A DNA stretch of 64,000 nucleotides from Venturia oleaginea (Eukaryota > Ascomycota > Dothideomycetes > Venturiales > Venturiaceae), in the NCBI GenBank assembly GCA_013176395.1, contig JABMLP010000011.1:868001-932000 (forward strand). The letters run 5' to 3'. The notes below the pieces were generated by a model, which saw only the letters and a list, made by a program, of their open reading frames with translations, had not been told where the DNA came from and did not search any database. The position numbers and the translations under genes were made by a program. Numbering within the stretch: position 1 is the stretch's first letter; each line of letters begins with the position of its first letter. Positions 44,651 through 54,769 of this stretch are shown here, one piece after another.

Positions 44651-45848
44651 CGTCGCAGACGAGGTAAGTAATTTTCAACCGAAACGGTTGTCATGCCGTT
44701 CTTGACTTTTCCTGAAATGCCCACAGCTTCTTACACCTTCGACCATTCTGAAACCGACAGAACAAACCGACCCAACGATTTACTCTAGCCTCATCGTCAG
44801 TCTGAGTTTCACGTCGTGGCAAACAGTATTTCCAATCGCTTGCTTTCCCGTCTACTAGTATTAACAAGTGAAGCACTACAGTTGAACGCGCCGCGTCGTT
44901 TCCGAATTACTTCTAATCCAATGCTCAGCTCGTTTGCATAGATGAGTGGTAGATCTTTACTAAAGCGAAATTATCATGGCGACTGTGGAATCTTCGCATC
45001 CTTTCGACACGTCCCGTCCTCCTCCAGCGCGCGGCCAAGCTTCATTTCTTACCAGGAACTCCTTCATATTGACGATTCCGATCTGGATTTTGCTGACACT
45101 TCGACGGCTGCTTTGACCCTATGTTCGGATGCGAGGCAGTATTGGAAGGTGCGGCAGAGGGTGCCGGAGAACGGATCAAACCTGCATGACAACGACCCAA
45201 CACTCCTGGGAAGCCAATTCTGGTTTTTGCAAGATGAAAAGTGGATAAGCATTCATCTGTCGTTTGATGCAAGACGATCCCAGGATACTTTGTTTCTATC
45301 GATTCGATCTGGCGGATCTCTTCCCATTACCCACAATCACAAGCCCCTCATTACACGACAAACTCCACAACTCGTCCATTCCTCTCACGACTCGCGAAGA
45401 GAAACCCCATCATGGGGCGAATCTACGGGAGATACAATTGGGTCGCGATGAATCGAGCTGGAGTCAGTGGATTTTCACCCCCTCTCTTTCCTCGACATCT
45501 CCATTATCCGCATCCTGCTTCTCCATCAACAAAGCATCTAGTATATTCGGCACAGCATACCTAGGCGCACAAAATTTGATCCCACCTGTTAGCCACGCCC
45601 CAGATGTTAGAGTATCTATCTTGATGATCGCATAGACGCAAGGTCGGCGTGTTACCTCCCAGCCAGTCGAATTCGTGCTCAGAGTACAGAAGTCCGAACC
45701 CAGACCGAACCCAGAGTCCTGTTGCAGCAACTTTCCTATAGATCCCACAAACAGCGAATTATAAGTATGGGGATGTTTGCCTTCACCCCAATGCTCATAT
45801 CACCCCGAGAAGCATCTCTCATCCACTGCTGAGTATCTTCATTTCAAG
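44651..45848. other. No gene recognised
   Basis: Only short ORFs without family signature. The 3' part of the decayed regulator may extend into this interval, but I could not follow it. Confidence 0.35.
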
Positions 45849-47724
45849 ATGGGTACTCCGGCAGAGTCATCGCAAGATTATGTTCCCGAGGTTCTCATCG
45901 AGACACCAAGACTACCACTCAGGACTTTACTCAGGTAAAATCCTAATGTGTTAGGGCTACGCTGTTTTCGATTTCTCTGCGCCGGAGGTCCCCTTACCAA
46001 CAGTTGAACAGTTCGTATCCTTAATTGGATTTTCTGTTCGGTTATGACCAGGGCGTTGTATCTGGTGTCATTACCATGGAGTCTTTCGGTGCATCATATC
46101 CTCGAATCTACGCCGACAGCAGCTTCAAAGTATGGTTTGTGTCCACTCTGCTACTTGGTATGTTCATTTCGAAGTCTTTCTTGTTGACCCTGCTCTAATC
46201 GTCTGCACAGCTGCTTGGTTTGGATCTCTCATCAACGCCCCAATCGCCGATAAACTAGGTCGAAAACGCTCCATCTTGCTATCTTGTATTATCTTCATTG
46301 TTGGTTCAGCTATCCAAACCGGAGCCGTGCACACCGTCATGATTTTCACTGGCCGAGGTATTGCTGGTGTTGCCGTGGGTATGTTGACCACGATCATCCC
46401 TATTTACATGGCAGAAGTCTCTGTTCCTGGCCTTCGAGGAATATTTGTGGTTCTTCAGCAATGTGAGCATTTCCCCTTGCTCAAAACAAGCTGAGCTGAC
46501 CTCAAAGTGAACATCACCTTTGGAATTCTGATCAGCTACTGGCTTGAATACCGCACACATTATATCGGAGGGACCAGATGCGCTCCCGATATCACATACA
46601 CTGGAGGCTCTTCTTCAGAACGTGTCTTCGACCCATACCAGGATGTACCCCGTGGTGACTGTAACGGTCAATCGGATGCTTCATGGCGTGTTCCCTTCAC
46701 CATTCAGATCCTCCCTGCTCTTGTCTTGACCATCGGACTGCTATTTTTCCCAGAGTCGCCACGATGGTCTATCATGGCTGGACGTAATGAAGCTGCCGCC
46801 GCCGCTTTGGCCCGAATTCGCCGCCTTCCCGAGCACGATGTGAACATCCAAAGAGAACTTCTCGCTATCAAAGTCGAGGTTCAGTTTGAGCATGCATACA
46901 ACCAAGAGAAGTATGGCGGGAAGACCGGATTCGCTCTTGCCATGTCGCAGTATGCTGCACTTGTCGTCAAATGGTCTGATTTTAGACGGATGTACGTTGA
47001 GTGCTGTACCATGTTCTTCCAACAGTTCATGGGATGCAACGCCATGTTTTACTACGCGCCAACCATCTTCACCCAACTTGGTTTGAACGGCAACACATCC
47101 TCCCTTCTGGCTACCGGGGTCTGCGGCATTGTCAACACCCTTGCAACCATACCAGCCCTCCTTATCGATAAAATTGGCCGTCGACCTCTCCTCATGTGCA
47201 GCTCCCTCGGCACCGGAATCTCCCTTGTTATTGTCGGCGGCATCGTTGGCGGCTTTGGCACCCGTCTCGTCTCCAACAAAGCGGCCAGCTTGGCCGGCAT
47301 CGCCTTCCTCTATATCTACGACGTCAACTTCTCCTACTCCAGCGCACCCATCGGCTGGGTCCTCCCCTCTGAAATCTTCAACCTTGGTAACCGCTCCAAG
47401 GCCACCTCCATCACAACCAGTATAACCTGGATGTGCAATTTCATTATTGGCCTTGTTACACCGATGACGTTTGATGCTATTGAGTATGGGACTTATATCT
47501 TCTTTGCCGCTTTTTGCTTTTTGGCCTTGGCATTTACGTTTTTCTTTGTTCCTCAGACGGGGGGGAAGACGCTCGAGGATATGGATTTGGTTTTTGAGGA
47601 TAACTCGGCGCATGAAGAGAAGATGAAGTTGTTCTCGATTGCGACACGGTTGCAGCGGGAGGAGGGGATCTTGGATGAGGGTGAGGAGAAGAAGGTGGCC
47701 GAGGTTAAGTATGAGCATGTCTGA
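45849..47724 (+). CDS. MFS sugar transporter, 5' end apparently frameshifted
   Basis: From 46076 the structure is clear: exons to 46157, 46211-46462 and 46508-47724, with introns of 53 and 45 nt. Sugar-porter signatures are present: ADKLGRKRS in the first half, GRGIAGVAVGMLTTIIPIYMAEV, FFPESPRW, FFQQFMGCNAMFYY, LIDKIGRRPLLM, PIGWVLPSEIF and VPQTGGKTLEDMD; twelve helices are expected. Upstream, FLFGYDQGVVSGVITMESF is encoded at 46029-46090, but the same frame has TAA at 46022-46024. Removing one T from the TTTT at 46030-46033 would join it to SLIGF upstream. A first exon from ATG 45849 (MGTPAESSQDYVPEVLIETP) is likely, ending at GTAAAA. As it stands only a product starting at 46076, lacking helix 1, is encoded; this may be a young pseudogene or an assembly error. 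Confidence 0.8.
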
Positions 47725-49187
47725 ACTGAGGAGGCAAATTTCGGATTGGTCGACGAAGGCTCTTGCTGGTGCTCCGCAATTTTCAAATAGGAAGCAACGC
47801 GAACAAGAGGCAGCTGAAACCTCCTTTCTTAACCTAAGCGAGCAAAACGGGACGAAACTCCGGAAGTCGATGCACTCATATATAACGACGAAGTTCCACT
47901 TACGCTGCAAGTTTCTCCGAATTCTTTGTCCTGGCCAGAAGTTCTCCTTTCACTACATCAATACCCACAAAGACTGTTCCTCTGATAAGACGCGGACTCT
48001 TTTCGGGCTTGAAAATAATGGGCTGCAAAGGGCCATCGAAAATATTGCTCAAAGCGATAAACAATATTTGACAATTTAGAGGAGAACAGGAGCAAGGCGT
48101 TGCATACCACTCCTTTCCATACGTGTCCGCACAATGGGGATTGATAAACGCTTCCAGCTCTTCTCCCCATCATTGCATTCGTCCTTCTCGCCAGCAACAA
48201 TCTTCAGAACCCGCAAGGGAACGCAACTTTGGAAAGGCAGCTCGTTGGCAGCCTTCTATCAGCCTCTCTGACTGGAAAAGGAAGAGAGAAAGTGGGTGGA
48301 GCTAGTAATAAGAGGAAGCTTCAGAAGCCTGCTCAGGATATCCAGGTGAAGTGGACGAAGACTGATAAGGGATGGAGTTTGGTGCCTGTTGAAAGGGCAG
48401 AGGAGTGTCGGAAGGCAGTGTGACCTACTTACCATGTTGACAGTTATTCTACGGTCCTATATAGACCGCTCCAGTGCTTGTTCTCTGCACAATTATTGAC
48501 CGCAAGCTCAAGCCAGAAACGCAATGGCCTGGAACCGCGACAGAATTGAATCTTGCATATTCAACGAGTTGCGGGCGTTTGATCGAAAGAGCGTAATGAT
48601 CAAGAATCACAATCATAGTAGCAGGCCATAAGATCGATGATAATAATCATCACCACCACTAAAACAGAACCGAAGAGAAACGACTCCGTCCCAATAATAG
48701 TTTATACGAAGAATAATTCTTCGCAAAACTGTTCAAATGCGAAGAATTCCAAGTCCTGGAAACGGCCATCATCAAAGGTCATCCATTACGCCCATTATTA
48801 CGAAGGCTAGACCTGGTATCAATAGAGGTTGACGTAAACGGACACATCTGGACTTCGGATCTACCACTTGGATTTTGAGTAGTCCGGCTTTACCCACAGA
48901 TAGGGGTAGAAAAAAATTCCAATAGGAAGAAGAGATGTGATTCCCCAAGTCGGTCTATATCGCTTACTCGAAATAGTTTTCCGTTGCCGACGATGTGAGC
49001 CGCTGGTGTGCCTTCGGTTGAGATTGGAGACTTCTAGAATCGCCTCTCTAGACCCTATAAGTAAATTGCACTGGAAAGTCTGAGAAAAGTAGTAGAGACT
49101 CTAGAAAGAGCATGGTACAAGGGTAGGGTGCTGTGTTCATAACCGAGGGCCCGGGAGAAGCCTTTGTTTGGTTCTTGTCAGGAAGGA
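47725..49187. other. Intergenic region up to the retrotransposon
   Basis: No supported gene. Downstream part ends at the target duplication AAGGA (49183-49187). Confidence 0.4.
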
Positions 49188-49363
49188 TGTTATGGGCATG
49201 GCCCATGGTTGGTATAGGCTAAGAGCCTAAGCCTGATTGAGCCTAGTATAGAGAAAGAACCTCATTGAGGTTCTCTGTTTGTAGATACCTTCACTCTTTA
49301 ACTGAATCTAAACAATCTTTGGCTACGAGTATGCTGCGTCTTTCCAGCTACCGTCCCGTAATA
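49188..49363 (+). repeat. 5' LTR
   Basis: Starts TGTTATGGGCATGGCCCATG and ends CCCGTAATA; contains a TATA-like AGTATAGAG near 49241 and the 11-mer AACTGAATCTA at 49300-49310, which is the probable start of the R region. Confidence 0.95.
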
Positions 49364-49374
49364 TAGATTCAGTT
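49364..49374 (+). promoter_or_regulatory. Primer-binding site, self-priming type
   Basis: TAGATTCAGTT directly abuts the LTR end and is the exact complement of AACTGAATCTA at 49300-49310. This is the geometry of Tf1/sushi elements, in which the 5' end of the RNA folds back and primes minus-strand synthesis instead of a tRNA. Confidence 0.75.
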
Positions 49375-49397
49375 CTTTACAAACCTAGGTGTACTTG

Positions 49398-50492
49398 ATG
49401 CGTAGCAACAGTACCCTATCGACTCCTACAACCTACACCCCTACTACCGACGACGACCCAATCGCGAGCATTACGCAAGGAATCGACAAACTCTCAATGG
49501 CTCGAGCAAATTCGCCTGACACCGTACAACAATTGGTGGCAGCTCTGACCGCAGTCAGTGTTGATGGGAACACCGGTGCAAAAGCTATTGCATGGCCTAA
49601 ATGGGACGGGAAAAGAGACAACTACACGCTGTTCAGATGGCAGATCAAGACAAAAATCACTGTTGAAAATGGGAAGCTTGGAAGCAATCAAGGAATATGC
49701 GCGAACATCTTCAACGGGCTTCCGACAGAGAAACAACAACGCGTCATCCAATGGCTAAGCAATGGAGAGCAACATGACAACTACGAACCCGAGTCCTTTA
49801 TCAAGCATATGGACGACAAGTTCTTAGATCATGAAGCGGAAGCTAAAGCTCTCGACGAGCTGAACAAGATTAGCCAAGGCAGCAGACAACCGTTCGAAGA
49901 CTTCCGCCAGCAGTTCGAACAACTGACATCGCAAGCTGGATCCCTAGCGCCGCAAAGAGCCTCAAAGATCACTATCATGAACAACGCGCTCAACTACTCC
50001 CTCCAACAGACCTTGATATCAGTGCGATTGTCCAGGGACGACTACGACACTTACGTAAAAGATGTACAGTACTTCGCGACGAAGACAGAGGCTCTATCCC
50101 ACCAACGCCGCTATCCAAGTACGGATAAGGAGACGCCAACGACTCGAGGGAGGCCACAATCACCCCAAACAGTCAGTCGTGACGCAGAAGGCGATGTCGA
50201 AATGACTGGCATCAACGCCCTTTCAGCGCAGATCGCAGCACTGATAGCTCGGGTCGATACACTCGGAAAGGATGCGAAGAAGGACCGACGACCTAGAGCG
50301 AAATGGCGATCCCAAACAGAGTTCTTGGCACTTATACAAGCGGGCAAATGCGGGCGCTGTAAGAAGCCCAAGCACCACCCGAACGTATGCGAATTCCGAC
50401 CAGCAACACGTCCAAAGACTCAGGTCACTGCGGTAATCACACAGCATACCGATGACTCCCTACAGGAAGCCTCATCAGAGTCGGAAAACTAG
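49398..50492 (+). CDS. gag: Gag-like capsid/nucleocapsid protein
   Basis: 364 codons from ATG 49398 (MRSNSTLSTPTTYTPTT). A central helical retrotrans_gag region (about 70-220: WPKWDGKRDNYTLFRWQIKT, EDFRQQFEQLTSQAG) is followed near the C-terminus by one zinc knuckle, CGRCKKPKHHPNVC (CX2CX4HX4C). It forms the particle and binds element RNA. The pol frame overlaps its 3' end in the -1 frame; the stop is TAG in the context GGAAAACTAG. Confidence 0.88.
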   Translation: MRSNSTLSTPTTYTPTTDDDPIASITQGIDKLSMARANSPDTVQQLVAALTAVSVDGNTGAKAIAWPKWDGKRDNYTLFRWQIKTKITVENGKLGSNQGICANIFNGLPTEKQQRVIQWLSNGEQHDNYEPESFIKHMDDKFLDHEAEAKALDELNKISQGSRQPFEDFRQQFEQLTSQAGSLAPQRASKITIMNNALNYSLQQTLISVRLSRDDYDTYVKDVQYFATKTEALSHQRRYPSTDKETPTTRGRPQSPQTVSRDAEGDVEMTGINALSAQIAALIARVDTLGKDAKKDRRPRAKWRSQTEFLALIQAGKCGRCKKPKHHPNVCEFRPATRPKTQVTAVITQHTDDSLQEASSESEN

Positions 50493-53400
50493 CTACCCTT
50501 GTGCATCGTCGCGCACGAGGGTCTGAAGTAGATGTACATGGCGAAGACATTACAAAGCTACCAGGCATAAGAGAAATCAAAGCAGCAAAGGATAGGATGG
50601 AAAGTACACCCTTCTTGATAGATACCTTGATCAATGGAACTTCTTTCACCGAATCCTTCTTTGATAACGGCTGCCTCCCTTATGCTGCTTTCAGCGAGAA
50701 GAGTGTCCAAACACATCGTCTACCGCGCATCCCAATTGACATCAAACAATTGGCACTGGCTAAAGAGAGCCACGAGAACGGAGAAGACCTCCGTATTACG
50801 CACATGACCTACGCTACGATCGACATTGATGGTCGAGCAGAGCGAGTCTATGGGTATATAGTGAAAGGATTGAGCTTCCCTATTATCCTAGGCAAGGCAT
50901 GGGCAGAGAGAAACTGGGTGCGATATATAGCAGCTAAGAGAAAGCTGCTTATTGGTCAAGGATCCCAGCGCATCACGGTAAGAGAAAAGGGGTGGCTAGA
51001 ACAGAACACCAAAGCGCGAGACCGGCTCGCTCACGTGCGAGCGGCTTGTCTAGTGTCAGGATCTGTATTTGCAGCTATTGTTGGAAGGGCCCAGCGACGG
51101 TTGAGAAGAGATGGACCGGATGGTACACAAGTGCTGGCTATCTCGATGTCGGATATCAACAAGGCCCTAAGCAAGTTAGCAGAAAGAAAACAGAGAAAGA
51201 CTGAGGAAGAAATCCGACAAGAGATACCAGAAAAAATAGCAGAGCATGCTGATGCCTTTCTCGACGACGAAGACGGAGAGATCGCGCCCCATCAAGAGGG
51301 TCGCGATCACGTTATCGAATTGATACGAGATGAACAAGGTCGCGAGGCAGAAGTTCCTTGGGGCCCATTATACGGCATGTCGAGGGAAGAGCTATTAGTC
51401 CTACGAAAAACACTTTCGGACTATATGGACAAGGGCTGGATACGCGCCAGCAACTCACCAGCGGCAGCCCCAGTCTTATTTGTAAGGAAACCAGGTGGAG
51501 GCATTCGGATGTGTGTAGACTATCGGGCACTGAATCGAATCACTCGATCGGACCGCTACCCATTGCCACTAATCCGAGAAACCCTACGAAATCTAGCAAC
51601 AGCGCGTTGGTACACCAAACTTGACGTCAGAGCGGCATTTCATCGGCTCCGCATCAAGCACGGCGATGAGTGGAAAACGGCTTTTCGCACTCGATTTGGA
51701 CTATTCGAATGGCTAGTTACCCCCTTCGGACTAGCTGGCGCACCCGCGAGCTTTCAACGATACATCAACGGAGTCCTACGGGAATCCCTAGATATCTGCT
51801 GTTCAGCCTACATGGACGATGTCTTGATATGGAGCGACGGCGACTATCTGGATCACATGGTTAAGGTTAACCAAATTCTTGCCAAGCTCAAGACTGCTGG
51901 ACTTCGGCTAGACTTAAGCAAGTGCGAGTTTGCTGTTCAGGAGGTCAAATATCTGGGTTCATTATCACTGCAGGAGAAGGGATCAAAGTCGACCCAGAGA
52001 AAGTTGCCGCGATTAAAGAATGGGAGGCTCCAGTCAATGTCACAGGCGTACGCTCCTTCCTAGGCTTTGCAAATTTCTACCGAGACTTCATCGACAACTT
52101 CTCAGAGCTCTCCGACCCCTTAATCAAGTTAACACGGAAGGCCGTCGCTTTTGTCTGGAACAAAGAACATGAGAACGCCTTTCAAGTCTTGAAGGAGCTA
52201 TTCGTCTCCGCCCCAATACTGGCTCACTGGAATCCAGACCTGGATACGGTACTCGAGTGCGACTGCTCTGGCTACGCGCTGGGAGGCACGTTGTCGCAGA
52301 AGGATATGAAAGGAAAACTACGACCAGTAGCATACTTCTCCCGCAAGCTCACTGCGGCTGAATGTAACTACGAGATCCACGATAAAGAATTACTGGCAGT
52401 AATCAAGTCCATTGAACACTGGAGAGGAGAACTACGCAGTGTTGCAGCACCTTTCAAAGTCCTTACCGATCACAAGAATCTCCGCTACTTTATGACAGCG
52501 CAGCGTTTGTCAGAGAGACAAGCAAGATGGTCGCTAATTCTATCTGAGTACCAATTCCAGCTGGAATTTCGCGCCGGAAAACTAGCGCAAAGACCAGACG
52601 CACTATCAAGAAGACATCAAGATATGCCACATGACAAGAACGACGAGAGACTACAAGGGCGAGTGGCCCAGTTGATCAAGGACGAATGGCTTCCTCCTCT
52701 TTCCGAGAGGACGACCGAAACAATCGCAATACAAGCCCTTATCTGCCCAGTCAATACACCGAATACATCCAATAGTACATGGGACGTTATACGGGAGCCC
52801 CAGCAAAATACTGGACTGGACGGTCGACACCAGCTGACTGCCGAAAACGGTCAACTCCGGTCCACTACTAGGTACGGTCAAAACCGGTCAGTTGCAAAAG
52901 GATGCGATCTTTTCGAGAAACCAGAGTTACAACTTCTCTGGGATCGCGCAATAGCAGAGGACCAATCCTACGAAGCTATTCATACGGCTATAGTTACTGG
53001 CGAACGTTCCTTTCCTCCAGAGCTCAAGTTGTCGGTACAGCTACCCGAATGCGAAGTAGACGACCACGGCGCGGTCACGAGAAGAGGGATCCTATGGGTA
53101 CCAGATTGGGAACCGCTGCGAACAACGCTGGTCCAACAAACTCACGATTCCCATGTTACTGGACACCCAGGGAGAGATAGCACGCTTGCGATTCTATCCA
53201 GAAGTTTCTTTTGGCCCCAACAATACAAGACAGTCCGGCAGTTTGTACGTAATTGCGACGTATGTGGGAGAACAGGAATATGGCGTGATAAGAAGCGAGG
53301 TCTTCTGAAACCACTTCCAATCCCGGCCCGCTTCCACAGCGAGCTATCAATCGATTTCATGACTGATTTGCCCGCGGAGGAAAACGGCCCAAAATACCTC

Positions 53401-54576
53401 ATGGTTATCACAGATCGCCTCCTCAAAAGTGTTACGTTGGAGGCTATGACTACAATGAGCGCCAAAGAGTGCGCGAAAAGGTTCTTACAATGCCACTATC
53501 GCTACCACGGATTTCCCATGGCATTGACGTCGGACAGAGGCAGCAATTGGACAGGTCGTTTTTGGAGGAAGCTTTGCGAACTTACAAAGATTGAGCAGAG
53601 ACTCTCTACAGCCTTTCATCCACAGACTGATGGCGCGACCGAGCGCATGAACCAGGAAGTTCTACGCTATCTCCGCGCCTTCATCGCATACTCCCAACTA
53701 GACTGGCCAACGCTACTACCTACGGCTATGTTAGCACTGAACAATCGTGACTCTTCAGTCACAGGGATGAGTCCATTCTATCTAACCCACGGCTACCATG
53801 CGGAACCAATCCAGAAAGTACAACGAATCTCACCCAGTAACTCACCAACAGCCGATGCCGAGACCTTTGTGCAACGAATAGAAGAGGCACAAGAATATGC
53901 ACAGGCAGCGATGGCCTGGTCCCAGCAGAAGATGGAGAACGACGCCAACAGGTCACGTCAAGCTGCCGAAACGTTAAAAAAGGGCGACAAAGTCTGGTTG
54001 AACCTTAGGAATATCAATACTCCGCAGCTATCAAAGAAACTGTCGTGGACGCAAGCCAAATACACTGTCGAGAACCAGATCTCCCCGATGGTATACGAGC
54101 TGGCTGACCTGCCAAGTGGTATCCATAACCGTTTCCACGTTGACCTACTCCGCCGAGCCGCAACCGACACACTGCCCTCACAAGAATCCGATGATACCCA
54201 GCCGCCACCATTAGTGCCTCAAACCGAAGAAACAGAGGCTGAGTTTGAAGTAGAACGTATACTTCGCGCAGAGAAGAAACGGGTTGGGCGAGGCTGGGTT
54301 CGTCAGTTATTAATCAAATGGAAAGGCTATGCAGATCCCGATTGGCAGCCACGTTCATTATTCACAGAAGTCGAGGACTTAGACCGCTTCGAGGCAGAGT
54401 ATGGCAAGGGCGACGGTGTCGGCGAAGATATAGGAGCTCAAACAGGGGCCCGAAGAAACCGAGTAGCGGTGGCCAGCGCCTTCGAATCTGCTACAAGCTG
54501 GCAGAAGCGATGTATGGCGTTTGTCTGTTTGATTATCCCACCTACCACACCCTCTTTAGTCCTGCACACCCGGTAA
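50493..54576 (+). pseudogene. pol: Pol polyprotein (PR-RT-RH-IN-chromodomain), one-base deletion in RT
   Basis: Two frames, 50493-52063 and 51922-54576, are continuous in meaning. Domains in order: an aspartic-protease-like region whose active-site triad reads DNG (FFDNGCLPYAAF) where DTG/DSG is usual; RT with VLFVRKPGGGIRMCVDYRALN, YTKLDVRAAFHRLRI and catalytic YMDD; RNase H (CDCSGYALGG, HDKELLAVIKS, TDHKNL); an H2C2 zinc finger (HDSHVTGHPG.. CDVCGR); integrase with D, D, E in SIDFMTD, TSDRGSN and TERMNQE; and a C-terminal chromodomain (FEVERILRAEKK..LIKWKGYADPDWQPRS). At 51956-51960 the frame reads GGTTC where GGTTTC would keep KYLG-FIITAGEG in frame; this lost T is the break. The chromodomain probably directs insertion to marked chromatin. 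Confidence 0.92.
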
Positions 54577-54588
54577 GGAGGGGGGTAA
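54577..54588 (+). promoter_or_regulatory. Polypurine tract for plus-strand priming
   Basis: GGAGGGGGGTAA immediately precedes the 3' LTR (at 54589), the expected position and composition. Confidence 0.8.
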
Positions 54589-54764
54589 TGTTATGGGCAT
54601 GGCCCATGGTTGGTATAGGCTAAGAGCCTAAGCCTGATTGAGCCTAGTATAGAGAAAGAACCTCATTGAGGTTCTCTGTTTGTAGATACCTTCACTCTTT
54701 AACTGAATCTAAACAATCTTTGGCTACGAGTATGCTGCGTCTTTCCAGCTACCGTCCCGTAATA
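54589..54764 (+). repeat. 3' LTR
   Basis: Appears identical to 49188-49363 over all 176 bp; followed by the second AAGGA. Confidence 0.95.
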
Positions 54765-54769
54765 AAGGA

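Larger units (their letters stand above)
49188..54764 (+). mobile_element. Ty3/gypsy LTR retrotransposon, chromovirus clade
   Basis: 5577 bp with two 176-bp LTRs (49188-49363 and 54589-54764) that look identical, flanked by the 5-bp target duplication AAGGA (49183-49187 and 54765-54769). The order gag, protease, reverse transcriptase, RNase H, integrase, chromodomain is that of Ty3 chromoviruses. The primer site right after the left LTR is complementary to a sequence inside the LTR, as in Tf1-type self-priming elements. Identical LTRs mean a recent insertion. One single-base deletion breaks reverse transcriptase, so this copy is probably not autonomous. Confidence 0.97.

Noticed and set aside
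46741..47910. 389-codon open frame on the minus strand opposite the sugar transporter
   Set aside because: It is the antisense shadow of a well-supported transporter with conserved MFS motifs; its own translation shows no family signature.
49463..54211. Several minus-strand ORFs within the retrotransposon
   Set aside because: All are opposite gag or pol domains with clear catalytic motifs.
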